Position numbers and translations under genes: made by a program. From Streptomyces sp. V1I1 (lineage in GTDB: Bacteria > Actinomycetota > Actinomycetes > Streptomycetales > Streptomycetaceae): DNA of 64,000 nt. Positions 9,159-17,778 of this stretch are shown here, piece by piece; the first letter of the stretch is position 1; each line of letters starts with the position of its first letter. The notes under the pieces are model-generated. The model made no database searches and was not told the DNA's origin. It worked only from the letters and a program-made list of their open reading frames with translations. The DNA lies in contig NZ_JAUSZH010000001.1 of the NCBI RefSeq assembly GCF_030817355.1, positions 124,001 to 188,000 of the forward strand, written 5' to 3'.

Positions 9159-9215
9159 GGCGGGCGGGTCGGGGAAACCCACCGGGAGCAATCCCGGCAG
9201 GGCGCCCCGGCCCGA

Positions 9216-10004
9216 CCCAACAACCTCGGCGAAGCCGTCGAACGCCTCGTCTCCCACCACCGCGCTCTCCTGCGTGACCTCGTCGAGCCCGAACCGGTGC
9301 CACCCCAGCCCTACCCGCCGGGGAAGTTCCTCGACCGGCTCCGTGACACCCACGCCGCCGTCCGCGCCCAGGTCGGGCAGGGCCTGAGCCTGCGCGAAGT
9401 CGCCCGTCGACTCGGGCTGGGCCGCAACACCGTGCGCAAGTACGCCCGCGCCGCCACCCCGGAGGCGATGCTGCACGGCCAGTGGCAGGACCGGACCGGC
9501 AAGCTCGACCCATACCGGCCCTACCTGGAGCAACGCATCGCCGAGGGCTGCACGAACCTGTCCCGGCTCCACCGCGAGATCCAGGAACGCGGCGCCCGAT
9601 GCAGTTACAGCACCCTGCGCGACTACGTCCACCCGTTGCGTCCCGGACGCCGACCCGCCTCCGGCCGGTCGCCGATGGCCCGGCCGCCCTCGCCCCGCGA
9701 GGCCACCCGCTGGATCATGAGCCATCCCGACCACCTGCGCACGGATGACCAACTGCAGCTCAAGGCGCTGCTGACCCGCTCGCCCGAGCTCACGGCCGCC
9801 ACCAGTCACGTCCGGACCTTCGCGACCATCATGAGCAACCGCGAAGGCGACCGGCTGCGCGGGTGGATCGCCGACGTCTGCGCCGACGAGCAGTGCGGCC
9901 TGACCGCCTTCGCCGCCGGACTGATCACCGACCTCGACGCCGTCATCTACGGGCTGAGCACCGACTGGTCCTCCGGCCCGGTCGAGGGCCGCGTCAACGA
10001 CCTC
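9216..10004 (+). pseudogene. ISL3-family transposase, middle part (split gene, part 1)
   Basis: The frame encodes NLGEAVERLVSHHRALLRDL, an HTH (LSLREVARRLGLGRNTVRKYARA), and the C-terminal catalytic half ending STDWSSGPVEGRVN, all typical of ISL3 transposases. The N-terminal zinc-binding half is missing because the group II intron remnant replaces it at about 9215. At about 10000 the reading leaves ISL3 sequence (DLILWNL...) where the two-recombinase element starts. The missing end continues at 14085 (KALKRGMFGRARLPLLRKR). Confidence 0.85.
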
Positions 10005-10101
10005 ATTCTGTGGAATCTGAGTTGTCAAGAGAGGCTCTCCGGGCCTGGTCTTAATGAGTGGCTGTGTCCATGAAAGTTCTGGAGAATCCGGTGTTGTGAC
10101 T

Positions 10102-10611
10102 ATGGGCATCTCCGGCTTCGAGCCAACCTTCCTCGTCGGGCTCGAAGCCGTCCGCGAGAATCACCGACCACGGTTGGCGGAGCTGGGCGGGCGGCGCCTG
10201 ACCGGGTTCGCGCTGGTGCGCTTTGTTGAGGACGGGGAATGGTTCGCTGATTGCCCGGTGGTGTTGGACTTTGAGGGCGTGCGAGTCGAGATCTGCCACT
10301 GGAAGTTCGATGAGTTGTCGATCGGCTGGAACACCATCGACACCACCGCGGCGATCACCGGCTGGGAGTGGTCAGAGTTCACGCCTGAGTGGTCCAGCGC
10401 CGACGAACGGCTTGAGCCGTTCGTCGGCCAGGAACTCCGCGAAGCTTCCCTGCTTGAATGGCGCCCGTCAGGACAGGACCTGGCCGATGGCAGCATCGCT
10501 GTGGAGTTCGCCTTCGATGCGGATCGCCTCCGCATCTGCAACGGCCTCGACGAAAACACCATCGAAGTGGGGGATCCGCATCCAGACTTCGTGAGGCATC
10601 GGCTGGGCTGA
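10102..10611 (+). CDS. Hypothetical protein, cargo of the two-recombinase element
   Basis: 169 residues from the ATG at 10102 (MGISGFEPTFLVG). An upstream GTG would add 16 residues, but the ATG has better flanking coding character. It contains LTGFALVRFVEDGEWFADCPVVLDFEG, ICHWKFDELSIGWNTID and, near the end, SIAVEFAFDADRLRICNGLDEN, an alternation of beta strands suggesting a compact soluble fold. I do not recognise the family. It faces tnpB tail-to-tail with 14 bases between stops, as the only passenger of the element. Its role could be host benefit or element control, which the sequence does not show. Confidence 0.6.
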   Translation: MGISGFEPTFLVGLEAVRENHRPRLAELGGRRLTGFALVRFVEDGEWFADCPVVLDFEGVRVEICHWKFDELSIGWNTIDTTAAITGWEWSEFTPEWSSADERLEPFVGQELREASLLEWRPSGQDLADGSIAVEFAFDADRLRICNGLDENTIEVGDPHPDFVRHRLG

Positions 10612-10625
10612 TGAGGGTCGGCTGA

Positions 10626-12950
10626 TCACGTTGACTTCCGATTGATCTCGACGACCGGCAGCACGGTTGCCCGGGCCGGGATGCCTATTTGCAGGGGTGT
10701 TGGTCCGGCCGGGGTGGGGGTGTCGGCGAGCCTGTCGAGGAGGCGGTCGAGCGCGCTCTGGCCGTCGGTGACAGCTGCTTGCTCGTCCTCGGTGAGCGGG
10801 ATCGAGACGGCCATCTTCTGCAGGTTGCTTTTGGCTTCAAGAAGTTGGGCTTTCGTGGAGTCCTTGGGGGTGTAGAAGTCGCAGCGTGCGCAGGCCATGC
10901 GATGTTGGCACTGCTCGAAGAAGGTGTAGGTGCAGTAGCCGTGTCCGAGGTCGTAGTGCTGCCAGGGTTCGCCGGTCGCGGCGGCTCCGGAAGCGACCGC
11001 GTCCCGGTCGACCAGGACTTCGATGGTGCGGACGTTCCGCTCGAAGTAGCCAGCTTCGGAGTATGCCTTGGACAGGGTGTTCGGTGTGATCTTCGCGTAG
11101 TACTGGGTGGATTGTGGTGATCGGTGTCCGAGCCAGGCTTGCAGTTCGAACAGCGTCATCGGTTCCTTGGCGTTGTAGAGCTGGCTGGCGATGGTGGACC
11201 GGGCCCGGTGGCTGGTGATGTTCCCGCGGACGTCGGCGTCCGGGACTCCGGCCTTGCGGCAGAGCATCGGGATGATCGTGTTGTTGATGTAGTGGGTGGA
11301 GACGCGGCGGGCCCGGATGGCGAACAGCAGGTCGACGTGCTCGCCGGTGCGGCGGTCGGTGAACTTTGGCTGGTCCGGGCGGACGGCCTGCCAGGCGTCG
11401 ATGGCCTGGCCGAGGATCGGGTCGACCGGCTTGGTGAAGGCGGTGCCGGTCTTGTGGGTTGGGACGTCGAGCAGGCAGACCGCGTCGCGGGCCAGCACCT
11501 GTTGCGAGTCGCCCGCGATCGAGTTCCCGTCGTGCTGCCAGCGGATGCAGCCCAGTCTCAGCCGGGCGATCTCGTTGCTGCGCTGACCGGAGAACAGCCA
11601 GGTCAGCGTGACCGCGCGGACCAGTTCGAAGGGGTAGAAGTACCCGGACCGGGTCTGCGGAAGATCCGCGGGCTCGAGGTTGAGGCCGGCCCACAACAGC
11701 TTCGCCCAGACCTCGTCGGCGATCACCCGTGGGTCGGGGCCGAGGAGGGCGGTGATGCTGCGAGGGATCGCCAGAGCGCGTAGTGGGTCGAAGCGGCGGG
11801 GCAGCCACTCCCATTCCTGGCAGTCCCGAAAGAAGGTCCGCAGCGCGGTGATCTGTCCGGCCTTGGTGGGCGCCTCCAGCGGCTTGCCGAGCCGGTCCTT
11901 GAGGCCAACCGTGCGCTGGACGTAGTCGCCGACTTTCATCCGGTCCAGTGCCGCGATCCAAGTCGCGCAGGTCTGCCGGGTCCAGCCGGTGGGATCAGCG
12001 ACGTCGGGCTGTTCGGCGGCGATCCACCGGCCGATCCGCAGGAGGGTGGATCGGATGCTGCCGCGGACGCGCGGGGTGAGGGTGGAGGTGTCGTGCCAGC
12101 GGTCGGCCCACTGTTCCCAGATCTTGGCGCCGCCGGTGGCCCGTGCCGAGTGGCGGCCGGTGCTCGGCAGTGGTGGATCACAGAAGCCGAGCTCGGCGAC
12201 CGCCCGCTGCAGAGCGTGCAGGGTGTTCAGCTGGGCGCCCTCCAGCAGCCGGTCGCGGCGGACCCGGTCGAACAGTGCGGTGTCCATGTCTTCCAGGTGC
12301 GGTCTGTGGTTGAGCAGAAACAGCTGGCAGGCGACCGACGGCAACAGCGTGTCGTCGTCCTGGCCCAGCTGATAGCCCCAGGCACGGAGGACCGTGCGGA
12401 TGCGGGCGATCTCGCTGGTGACGCGGTCGCGTCCGAAGATCCGCCAGGACAGTGTGAGGCGTTGGAAGCTGCCGAGCTGGTGGAACTCGTTGAAGGAACC
12501 GAGCAAATAGGCGTGAGCCGCGACGTAGGGGCGGACTTCGTCCCCGGCCCAGGCGGGTGCATGCTGCCGGAACTCGGCCTGGGTCCGGCCGAGCAGACGG
12601 GTCCATTCTTGCGTGGTCCAGCCCCAGTAGGTCCGTCCGGTCTCCGCGCTGTGCGTCAGCAGAAGGGCGATCACGTCGAGCATGGCCCGTCGGCGGTGCG
12701 GGGTGGGCGGCGAGTCGAGTGCGGCGTTGACCGCCTCGAGGGGTCCCAGCAGTCGTGCGATGACGTGCCAGCCCGGTGCGGCCGGGTCGTGGTACTGCAG
12801 CCGGCGAAGATTGCGGACACCGAGTTCGAGGACGGCCTGTGCCTCAGCAGGTCGGACCGCGGCGGTCGTGTCGTAGCGGTCCGGGACGATCGGCCAGTAC
12901 CAGCGACCGTCGGTGCCCTCGGTGACGGCGGCCAGAGACGATGGGGTCAC
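10626..12950 (-). CDS. Tyrosine recombinase, TnpB-like, with C-terminal Cys cluster
   Basis: 774 residues from the GTG at 12950, preceded by GGGAGG seven bases upstream; the start overlaps the tnpA stop in a GTGA, indicating translational coupling. The frame is open further upstream but that part is the shadow of tnpA. The N-terminal 380 residues are a large helical DNA-binding region; the catalytic domain carries Arg in SGQRSNEIARL (about 456), a Lys in THKTGTAF, HRARST (H-x-x-R), WLGHRSPQ and the nucleophile Tyr in QYYAKI (about 615). A C-terminal YCTYTFFEQCQHRMACARC segment may bind zinc. It should act with TnpA to excise and insert the element, as in Tn554. Confidence 0.85.
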   Translation of the reverse strand: MTPSSLAAVTEGTDGRWYWPIVPDRYDTTAAVRPAEAQAVLELGVRNLRRLQYHDPAAPGWHVIARLLGPLEAVNAALDSPPTPHRRRAMLDVIALLLTHSAETGRTYWGWTTQEWTRLLGRTQAEFRQHAPAWAGDEVRPYVAAHAYLLGSFNEFHQLGSFQRLTLSWRIFGRDRVTSEIARIRTVLRAWGYQLGQDDDTLLPSVACQLFLLNHRPHLEDMDTALFDRVRRDRLLEGAQLNTLHALQRAVAELGFCDPPLPSTGRHSARATGGAKIWEQWADRWHDTSTLTPRVRGSIRSTLLRIGRWIAAEQPDVADPTGWTRQTCATWIAALDRMKVGDYVQRTVGLKDRLGKPLEAPTKAGQITALRTFFRDCQEWEWLPRRFDPLRALAIPRSITALLGPDPRVIADEVWAKLLWAGLNLEPADLPQTRSGYFYPFELVRAVTLTWLFSGQRSNEIARLRLGCIRWQHDGNSIAGDSQQVLARDAVCLLDVPTHKTGTAFTKPVDPILGQAIDAWQAVRPDQPKFTDRRTGEHVDLLFAIRARRVSTHYINNTIIPMLCRKAGVPDADVRGNITSHRARSTIASQLYNAKEPMTLFELQAWLGHRSPQSTQYYAKITPNTLSKAYSEAGYFERNVRTIEVLVDRDAVASGAAATGEPWQHYDLGHGYCTYTFFEQCQHRMACARCDFYTPKDSTKAQLLEAKSNLQKMAVSIPLTEDEQAAVTDGQSALDRLLDRLADTPTPAGPTPLQIGIPARATVLPVVEINRKST

Positions 12951-14029
12951 TGCGACACCTCCCTCGTCGCACCGGCCGGGGTGGTGAGCATCTGTATTCG
13001 CCAGGCATGAATGTGGTCCATGCCGCGGGCCAGCTTGTCGGCCAAGTCCCGGCCGGAGAGGTGGATGTACTGAAGGGTGGAGTCGGTGTGCCGGTGTCCG
13101 GCAAAGGACGCGATCGCGTGCAATTCCCAGCCCATGCGGGCCAGATCGGTCAGACACAGGTGCCGGGTGGTGTGCGTGGAGAACCGCTCGACGCCGGAGG
13201 CCAGTGCGATCTTGCGGACCACCTTTGACCAGGTCCACAGACTCAGCGGCTGGGCATGATTGCGCCGCGACTCCGACAGGAACAGCGGCCCACGGGCCCG
13301 GCTGATCCTGGCGCGGTGAGCGAGGTAGTCCGACAGCAGCACCCCGGTCGACGCCGAGTAGGGCACCACCCTCTCCAGCCGGTTCTTCGTCGTTTCTGCC
13401 CGGATCCGCAGCGTTCGGTGGGCCGGATCCACGTCGTCGGTCCGCAGCGAGCACAGTTCCTCGCGGCGCAGGGCCGCGTCGTAGGCCAGGGCGAGCATCA
13501 CGCGGTTGCGTACCGGCTCGCGTTTGGCCACCTCCAGGACGCGTAGCCACTGCTGTTCGCCGGGAATCCACGGCAGCTTCGTCAGCCGGGGCACCAGACC
13601 GTGCTGTTGACCGCCGTTCCGTCGGCCGGGCGTGTAGCGCCCCCGGCCGACGGGGTTGGATTCCCGCAACCCCTCTTCCATGAGGAAGTCGTAGAACAGG
13701 CGGACCGGCACGAGCCGCTGTTGGATCGTTGCGTTCGCCAGCCCCGCCCCTGAGTCAATCGAGATCACGTTCGCACCACGGCGGTGCGGCCGCGAGCTCA
13801 ACTCCCGTACGTATACGGCGATATGGGAACGATTCGCGCCGACCGGGTCGACATCCTCCCGCTCGCACATCAGCAGGTACTCGGCCAGTCCCCGGCCGTA
13901 GGCGTCGATCGTGCGCGGTGCACGTCCGAGATCCGTCCAAACCGTCAGCCAGGCCGCAGCCTGCTCGTACCGGCCGAGCACCGGCCACTTCTCCGTGAGC
14001 ACCGTCGTGCCGCTCAAGCCATCTCCCAA
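12947..14029 (-). CDS. Tyrosine recombinase, TnpA-like
   Basis: 360 residues if the TTG at 14029 is used; TTG 14014 or GTG 13999 are alternatives and the start is uncertain. An N-terminal SAM-like core-binding domain (about 20-125) precedes the catalytic domain with Arg188 (AALRREEL), Lys215 (TTKN), H286-x-x-R289 (HTTRH), His312 (AGHRHTD) and Tyr321 (LQYIHL), a full catalytic set. Length equals that of Tn554 TnpA. It is the first gene of a two-gene operon with the overlapping tnpB. Its start lies about 40 bases from the right inverted repeat, where its promoter must also lie. Confidence 0.87.
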   Translation of the reverse strand: MGDGLSGTTVLTEKWPVLGRYEQAAAWLTVWTDLGRAPRTIDAYGRGLAEYLLMCEREDVDPVGANRSHIAVYVRELSSRPHRRGANVISIDSGAGLANATIQQRLVPVRLFYDFLMEEGLRESNPVGRGRYTPGRRNGGQQHGLVPRLTKLPWIPGEQQWLRVLEVAKREPVRNRVMLALAYDAALRREELCSLRTDDVDPAHRTLRIRAETTKNRLERVVPYSASTGVLLSDYLAHRARISRARGPLFLSESRRNHAQPLSLWTWSKVVRKIALASGVERFSTHTTRHLCLTDLARMGWELHAIASFAGHRHTDSTLQYIHLSGRDLADKLARGMDHIHAWRIQMLTTPAGATREVSQ

Positions 14030-14084
14030 GTCCGTGGTTGCACCGGGGAGACATGATCACCCCCGTAGATTCCACGTAACTTTT

Positions 14085-14201
14085 AAGGCCCTCAAGCGCG
14101 GCATGTTCGGTCGTGCCCGCCTCCCCCTCCTGCGCAAACGGCTCCTGCTGACCGCCGCCAGCCGCCGACCACAGACCGCCACGGTAGTCACAGCGGGCTG
14201 A
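14085..14201 (+). pseudogene. ISL3-family transposase, C-terminal end (split gene, part 2)
   Basis: Encodes KALKRGMFGRARLPLLRKRLLLTAAS, the conserved C-terminus of ISL3 transposases, and ends at a stop at 14201. It continues the gene broken at about 10000. Removing 10000-14084 would restore GRVN--KALKRGMFG with about two codons uncertain. Confidence 0.85.
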
Positions 14202-14243
14202 TCACTGTGATGAGAGACCGGTCACCGCCACCGAATCCGTCAG

Positions 14244-14906
14244 TCATTGCGGGTCATCGACCTGAACCTCCAGATGTGGCCAGGCCGTGGCCAGGCGCGA
14301 AAGGTCGCCGACCGTCGGCACGGTCACCGAACCCAGCGACTCGTGCGGCTTGAAATAGACCAGCGTCCCGGTCGTGCCATCGACCTCAACGGGCTCAAGG
14401 TCGCTGACGGGGACGCCGTGTTCGTAGCGCTGAGTCCAGGCCCCGTTGAGGCGGCGGTTGGTATGGACGAGCCACTCGCTGAGCGCCGCAACTACGGACA
14501 TGCCGCGCCGAGGATTGCCGTCAGGCAGCACCTCGACCTGCGGGAAGTCGAAGAAGCGGAGATCCTTCGTAGCCATGACCGGCTTCTTCACGCTCCGGCC
14601 GTGCTCGTCCACGCGGGTGTCAGTGCCCCGTCCGTCATCGCGGACAGACAGGGAACCGTCGGGATGGAGAACGACGACGCAGCGTCCCCCGCCCTTGCTT
14701 GACGCTTCGTCGGCGGCATAGGCAAGCACCTCAAGGATGAGGTGCCAAGGTCCATCCGGAGCGAACTCCGCGGGACTCTGCCGGATATGCGCCAGATGAT
14801 CCGCATCAACGACGCCGGACCAATCGTGCGTCGTGTTGACCCAGGAAGCCCTCGATACGTCCACCAGGCAAGTATCCCGCCTGGTGATGACGGCCCTTGA
14901 GGCCAT
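14244..14906 (-). CDS. GyrB/ParE-like (GHKL) stand-alone ATPase
   Basis: About 220 residues from the ATG at 14906; a GTG at 14864 is an alternative start. It shows the GHKL Bergerat fold of type II topoisomerase B subunits: HIRQSPAEFAPDGPWHLILEVLAYAADEA (helix with the Mg-binding acidic residue), VVLHPDGSLSVRDDGRGTDTR (DxGxG motif), and GMSVVAALSEWLVHTNRR corresponding to the ATP lid. It lacks the transducer, Toprim and DNA-gate parts, so it is not a gyrase. Stand-alone proteins of this sort occur in Streptomyces with unknown role. Its upstream end runs into an IS110 scar on the opposite strand, so the native promoter may be damaged. Confidence 0.72.
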   Translation of the reverse strand: MASRAVITRRDTCLVDVSRASWVNTTHDWSGVVDADHLAHIRQSPAEFAPDGPWHLILEVLAYAADEASSKGGGRCVVVLHPDGSLSVRDDGRGTDTRVDEHGRSVKKPVMATKDLRFFDFPQVEVLPDGNPRRGMSVVAALSEWLVHTNRRLNGAWTQRYEHGVPVSDLEPVEVDGTTGTLVYFKPHESLGSVTVPTVGDLSRLATAWPHLEVQVDDPQ

Positions 14907-14934
14907 CCCCCTGCCTGACGATGGCTCACGAAAT

Positions 14935-15240
14935 TCGTGCCTGAACCCCGACCTGTTCGGCATCGACGGGCGTGCCCGGCTGGAGCAGACCGCGCTGGCC
15001 GGCCCCTATGCCCAGCGCGTCGCGTGGTTACTGAAACTGATCGACGAACTCGACGCCGAAGAAGCCCTGTTCAACGGCCCATCGCGGATCGGCTTGGCGA
15101 CCACGCCGGCTACCGCGCCATCCAGCAGCTGCCCGGGTACCACCCTGGCGGCGGTGCTGGTCGCGGAGATCGGCGACGTGCACCGGTTCGCCTCCGCCGA
15201 CCGGCTGTGCTCCTGCCCAGCTACCGGCTTGGGTGGCAAC
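14935..15240 (+). pseudogene. IS110-family transposase fragment, interrupted by IS3
   Basis: Encodes NPDLFGIDGRARLEQTALAG, YAQRVAWLLKLIDELDAE and, after a frameshift near 15075-15130, AAVLVAEIGDVHRFASADRLCS, the C-terminal half of an IS110 transposase. It ends at the IS3 left repeat (15241). The remainder is not seen past the IS3 right end, so it was already decayed. Confidence 0.75.
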
Positions 15241-15290
15241 TGAACCGTTCCGGGTTCGGTAGGGACTCGATCGTTTGAGAGGATCGAGTC

Positions 15291-15617
15291 ATGGCACGTC
15301 CTTCCCCTTACCCCCTTGAGCTGCGCAAGCGCGCGGTCCGCATGGTCGCCGAGGTGCGGCCGGAGTACGACACCGAGTGGTCCGCGATGAAGGCGGTCGC
15401 CGCCAAGCTGGGGATCGGGACGACCGAGACTTTGCGCAAGTGGGTCCGCCAGGACCAGATCGACAACGGGGCCCGGCCTGGCGTCACGACCGATGAGTCT
15501 GCCCAGGTCAAAGCGTTGAAGAAGGAAGTCGCCGAGCTCAAGCGGGCGAATGAGATCCTCAAGGCCGCTTCGGCTTTCTTCGCGGCCGAGCTCGACCGGC
15601 CACATCTGCGCTCGTGA
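15291..15617 (+). CDS. IS3 transposase OrfA (HTH protein)
   Basis: 108 residues. HTH_Tnp_1 domain (YPLELRKRAVRMVAEVRP...) is followed by a leucine-zipper-like coiled coil (VKALKKEVAELKRANEILKAAS). It overlaps orfB by four bases (ATGA-type overlap, 15614-15617), where programmed frameshifting normally yields the OrfAB transposase. Confidence 0.9.
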   Translation: MARPSPYPLELRKRAVRMVAEVRPEYDTEWSAMKAVAAKLGIGTTETLRKWVRQDQIDNGARPGVTTDESAQVKALKKEVAELKRANEILKAASAFFAAELDRPHLRS

Positions 15618-16537
15618 CCTTCGTCGACGAGAACCGGGACCGCTTCGGCGGCGTCGAGCCGATCTGCACCGTTCTCAACGAGCACGGTGTCGGTATCTCC
15701 CCCTCCACCTACTACGCAGCCAAGGCCCGGCCTCCGTCGCTTCGGGCGACCCGGGACGCGGAACTGAAGGCACTGATCCAGCAGGTGTTCGACGCCAACT
15801 ACCGCGTCTACGGGGCCCGGAAGATCTGGCGCGAGCTGAACCGACAAGGTCATGCGGTGGCCCGGTGCACCGTCGAGCGCCTGATGCGCGAGCTCGGCCT
15901 CGCCGGCGCCGTCCGCGGCAAGAAGGTCATCACTACGGTCACCGACCCGGCCGCCGGCCGGGCCCCCGACCTGGTCGACCGGGACTTCGTCGCCCAGGCG
16001 CCGAACCGCTGCTGGGTCGCGGACTTCACCCACATCGCCACCTGGGCCGGGGTCGTCTACATCGCGTTCGTCGTGGACACCTTCTCCCGCCGCATCGTCG
16101 GCTGGTCGGCGGCCACGACCAAACACACCGAACTGGTCCTGGCCGCACTGGAGATGGGCCTATGGCAGCGCGATCGGGAAGGCAGTCCGCACCAACCCGG
16201 GCAGCTGATCCATCACAGCGACGCGGGCAGTCAGTACACCTCGTTCAAGCTGGCCACCCATCTCCAAGGCGAGGGCATAGCGGCGTCCATCGGATCAGTC
16301 GGCGACGCCTACGACAATGCCCTGATGGAGTCCACGATCGGTCTTTTCAAGACCGAGTTGATCAAGCCTCAGCGGCCCTGGAAGACGCTGTCCGAGGTCG
16401 AGTTGGCCACCGCCGAATGGATCGACTGGTACAACCACCGCCGACTTCACGGTGAGATCGGCCACGTCCCACCCGCCGAATACGAAGCCCACCACTACCT
16501 GACAGCCACAAAACACCAGGTCACAGTCACGCCATAG
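15614..16537 (+). CDS. IS3 transposase OrfB (rve integrase domain)
   Basis: 307 residues. HTH_21 region (RVYGARKIWRELNRQG) is followed by the rve catalytic core: Asp in NRCWVADFTHIATW, Asp in LIHHSDAGSQYTS and Glu in DNALMESTIGLFKTEL, giving D-D-E. C-terminal WYNHRRLHGEIGHVPPAEYE is standard for IS3 OrfB. Full length. Confidence 0.92.
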   Translation: MTFVDENRDRFGGVEPICTVLNEHGVGISPSTYYAAKARPPSLRATRDAELKALIQQVFDANYRVYGARKIWRELNRQGHAVARCTVERLMRELGLAGAVRGKKVITTVTDPAAGRAPDLVDRDFVAQAPNRCWVADFTHIATWAGVVYIAFVVDTFSRRIVGWSAATTKHTELVLAALEMGLWQRDREGSPHQPGQLIHHSDAGSQYTSFKLATHLQGEGIAASIGSVGDAYDNALMESTIGLFKTELIKPQRPWKTLSEVELATAEWIDWYNHRRLHGEIGHVPPAEYEAHHYLTATKHQVTVTP

Positions 16538-16570
16538 AGTCTCGATCAAACCCGGAACGGTTCAAACAGG

Positions 16571-16642
16571 CTTGAGCCGCTGGTGTTGTCCGATGCCGAG
16601 CGTCGGATGTTGCAAGGGTGGACCAGGGCCTCGTGTCAGTAG
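16571..16642 (+). pseudogene. IS630-family transposase, N-terminal scrap
   Basis: Twenty-three codons read LEPLVLSDAERRMLQGWTRA, the start region of one IS630 group, then stop. It lies immediately after the IS3 right end and overlaps the end of the next gene on the other strand. Confidence 0.5.
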
Positions 16643-17559
16643 TGCTCGACGCCCGGCGCCCCGTTGTACTTCGAGCCGGAAAGGCCAAGCGTCGCCGCGT
16701 ACGCCCTCTTGTGGTTGCCGTTCTCGTCGTGCGCCTCGAGCGCGTCTGTCACCGCTTGACGAAGCGCTTCGTCGTCCTTGTTCATGCCGATGCCGTAGGG
16801 CTCCTCGGTGAACGGCATTCCGACTACCTTCAGTTTGTCCGGGCGCTGGGCGGCGTAGCCCATGAGGATGGCGTCGTCCGTGGTGACGGCGTCGATCTTC
16901 TTGTCGAGCAGTTGCTGGACGCACTCCGTGTCCTTGGTCGTCTCCACCGTCGTGGTGTTGTACTCGGGCTTCTGGATCTCCCGGAGGGCGGTCGAGCCCT
17001 TGACCGCGCAGACCTTCTTGCCCTCCAGGGAGTACGGGCCCCCGATCGTGCTGTCGTTCTTGCGGACCAGGAGGTCGGCGCCTGCCCTGTAGTACGGGCC
17101 GGCGAAGCCCACCTTCTTCTTGCGTTCGTCGTTGATCGTGTACGTGCCGACGTACAGGTCGACCTGCCCGCTGGAGATGGCGGCCTCGCGGTTCTTCGTG
17201 TCGACCGTCCTGAACTCGATCTTGTCGGGCGAGAACCCGAGATCCGCCGCGACCATCTTGGCGATCTCGATGTCGAAGCCGGAGCGCCTGCCGTCCTTCT
17301 CCTCGAAGCCGAGGAACGGCTGGTCGTTATGGGCGCCGATGACGAGCTTGCCGACCCTACGGGCCTTGCGCAGGGTTGGGGAGTCGATCTTGACGTCCTC
17401 AGCGACCGTGTACTTGGGAAGAAACGGCCGATTCCCGTCGATCGAGCTGCTGGTGGGTTCGTCGTCTGCGTCGCCGGAGTCGCCACTGCAGGCGGTGGCG
17501 GGGAGGGCGACCGCGAGCGCAGCGATCGTCGCGAAGGCGGCGGACTTGGAGGGCTTCAT
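16636..17559 (-). CDS. Glutamate-type ABC transporter substrate-binding lipoprotein (orphan)
   Basis: 307 residues, ATG at 17559 with AAGGACG about nine bases upstream. A lipoprotein signal ends ALPATACSGD with the lipobox Cys at residue 24. The mature part is SBP_bac_3: VGKLVIGAHNDQPFLGFEE, GFDIEIAKMVAADLG, REAAISSGQVDLYVGTYTIND, and QLLDKKIDAVTTDDAILMGYA. These match GluB-type glutamate or polar amino-acid binding proteins on the outer face of the membrane. No permease or ATPase genes are next to it, so it may serve a distant transporter or have another role. An IS3 lies 70 bases beyond its end and may have removed the rest of a gluABCD-type operon; this is inference. Confidence 0.88.
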   Translation of the reverse strand: MKPSKSAAFATIAALAVALPATACSGDSGDADDEPTSSSIDGNRPFLPKYTVAEDVKIDSPTLRKARRVGKLVIGAHNDQPFLGFEEKDGRRSGFDIEIAKMVAADLGFSPDKIEFRTVDTKNREAAISSGQVDLYVGTYTINDERKKKVGFAGPYYRAGADLLVRKNDSTIGGPYSLEGKKVCAVKGSTALREIQKPEYNTTTVETTKDTECVQQLLDKKIDAVTTDDAILMGYAAQRPDKLKVVGMPFTEEPYGIGMNKDDEALRQAVTDALEAHDENGNHKRAYAATLGLSGSKYNGAPGVEHY

Positions 17560-17778
17560 AATGCAGCGTCCTTTATTTTCTCAACAGGTTGAGCAGCCTG
17601 CGCCCCGATGCCGATCCCGCCGAGCAGGGCCCGCGCCGCAGTCCTGTCGATCGGTGCCTGACAGTTAGGCCTGGTCAAGCTCCTTGCCAGCGGGCCATCG
17701 TGGAGATCGTCGCCGGCTACCAGGGACGGGGCGCCGAGCTGTATGGCTCAGCGCAGCATGTGTTCGCTTGGGGTTCGA

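Larger units (their letters stand above)
10000..14084. mobile_element. Tn554-like element with two tyrosine recombinases, inserted in ISL3 transposase
   Basis: A 4.1-kb block separates two halves of one ISL3 coding sequence (...VEGRVN / KALKRGMFG...). Inside are two overlapping tyrosine-recombinase genes on the minus strand and one convergent cargo gene. Just inside the ends is a 9-base inverted repeat GTGGAATCT (10010-10018 and inverted at 14067-14075), 12 and 9 bases from the ISL3 junctions. The tnpA (360 aa) plus large tnpB with a Cys-rich tail recalls Tn554, but no tnpC-like third gene is seen. The element boundary is deduced from the disrupted gene, which is direct sequence evidence. Confidence 0.78.
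15241..16564 (+). mobile_element. IS3-family insertion sequence, complete, AAC target duplication
   Basis: Left end TGAACCGTTCCGGGTT at 15241 is matched by its inverted copy ending at 16564. The three bases AAC occur on both sides (15238-15240 and 16565-16567), a typical 3-bp IS3 target duplication. It carries overlapping orfA and orfB and appears intact. Confidence 0.9.

Noticed and set aside
10626..13571. A 981-residue minus-strand open frame
   Set aside because: The first 200 residues overlap tnpA in another frame; the GTG at 12950 with GGGAGG is the true start of tnpB.
14101..14201. Possible separate small gene after the recombinase element
   Set aside because: The residues match the C-terminus of ISL3 transposases and continue the split gene.
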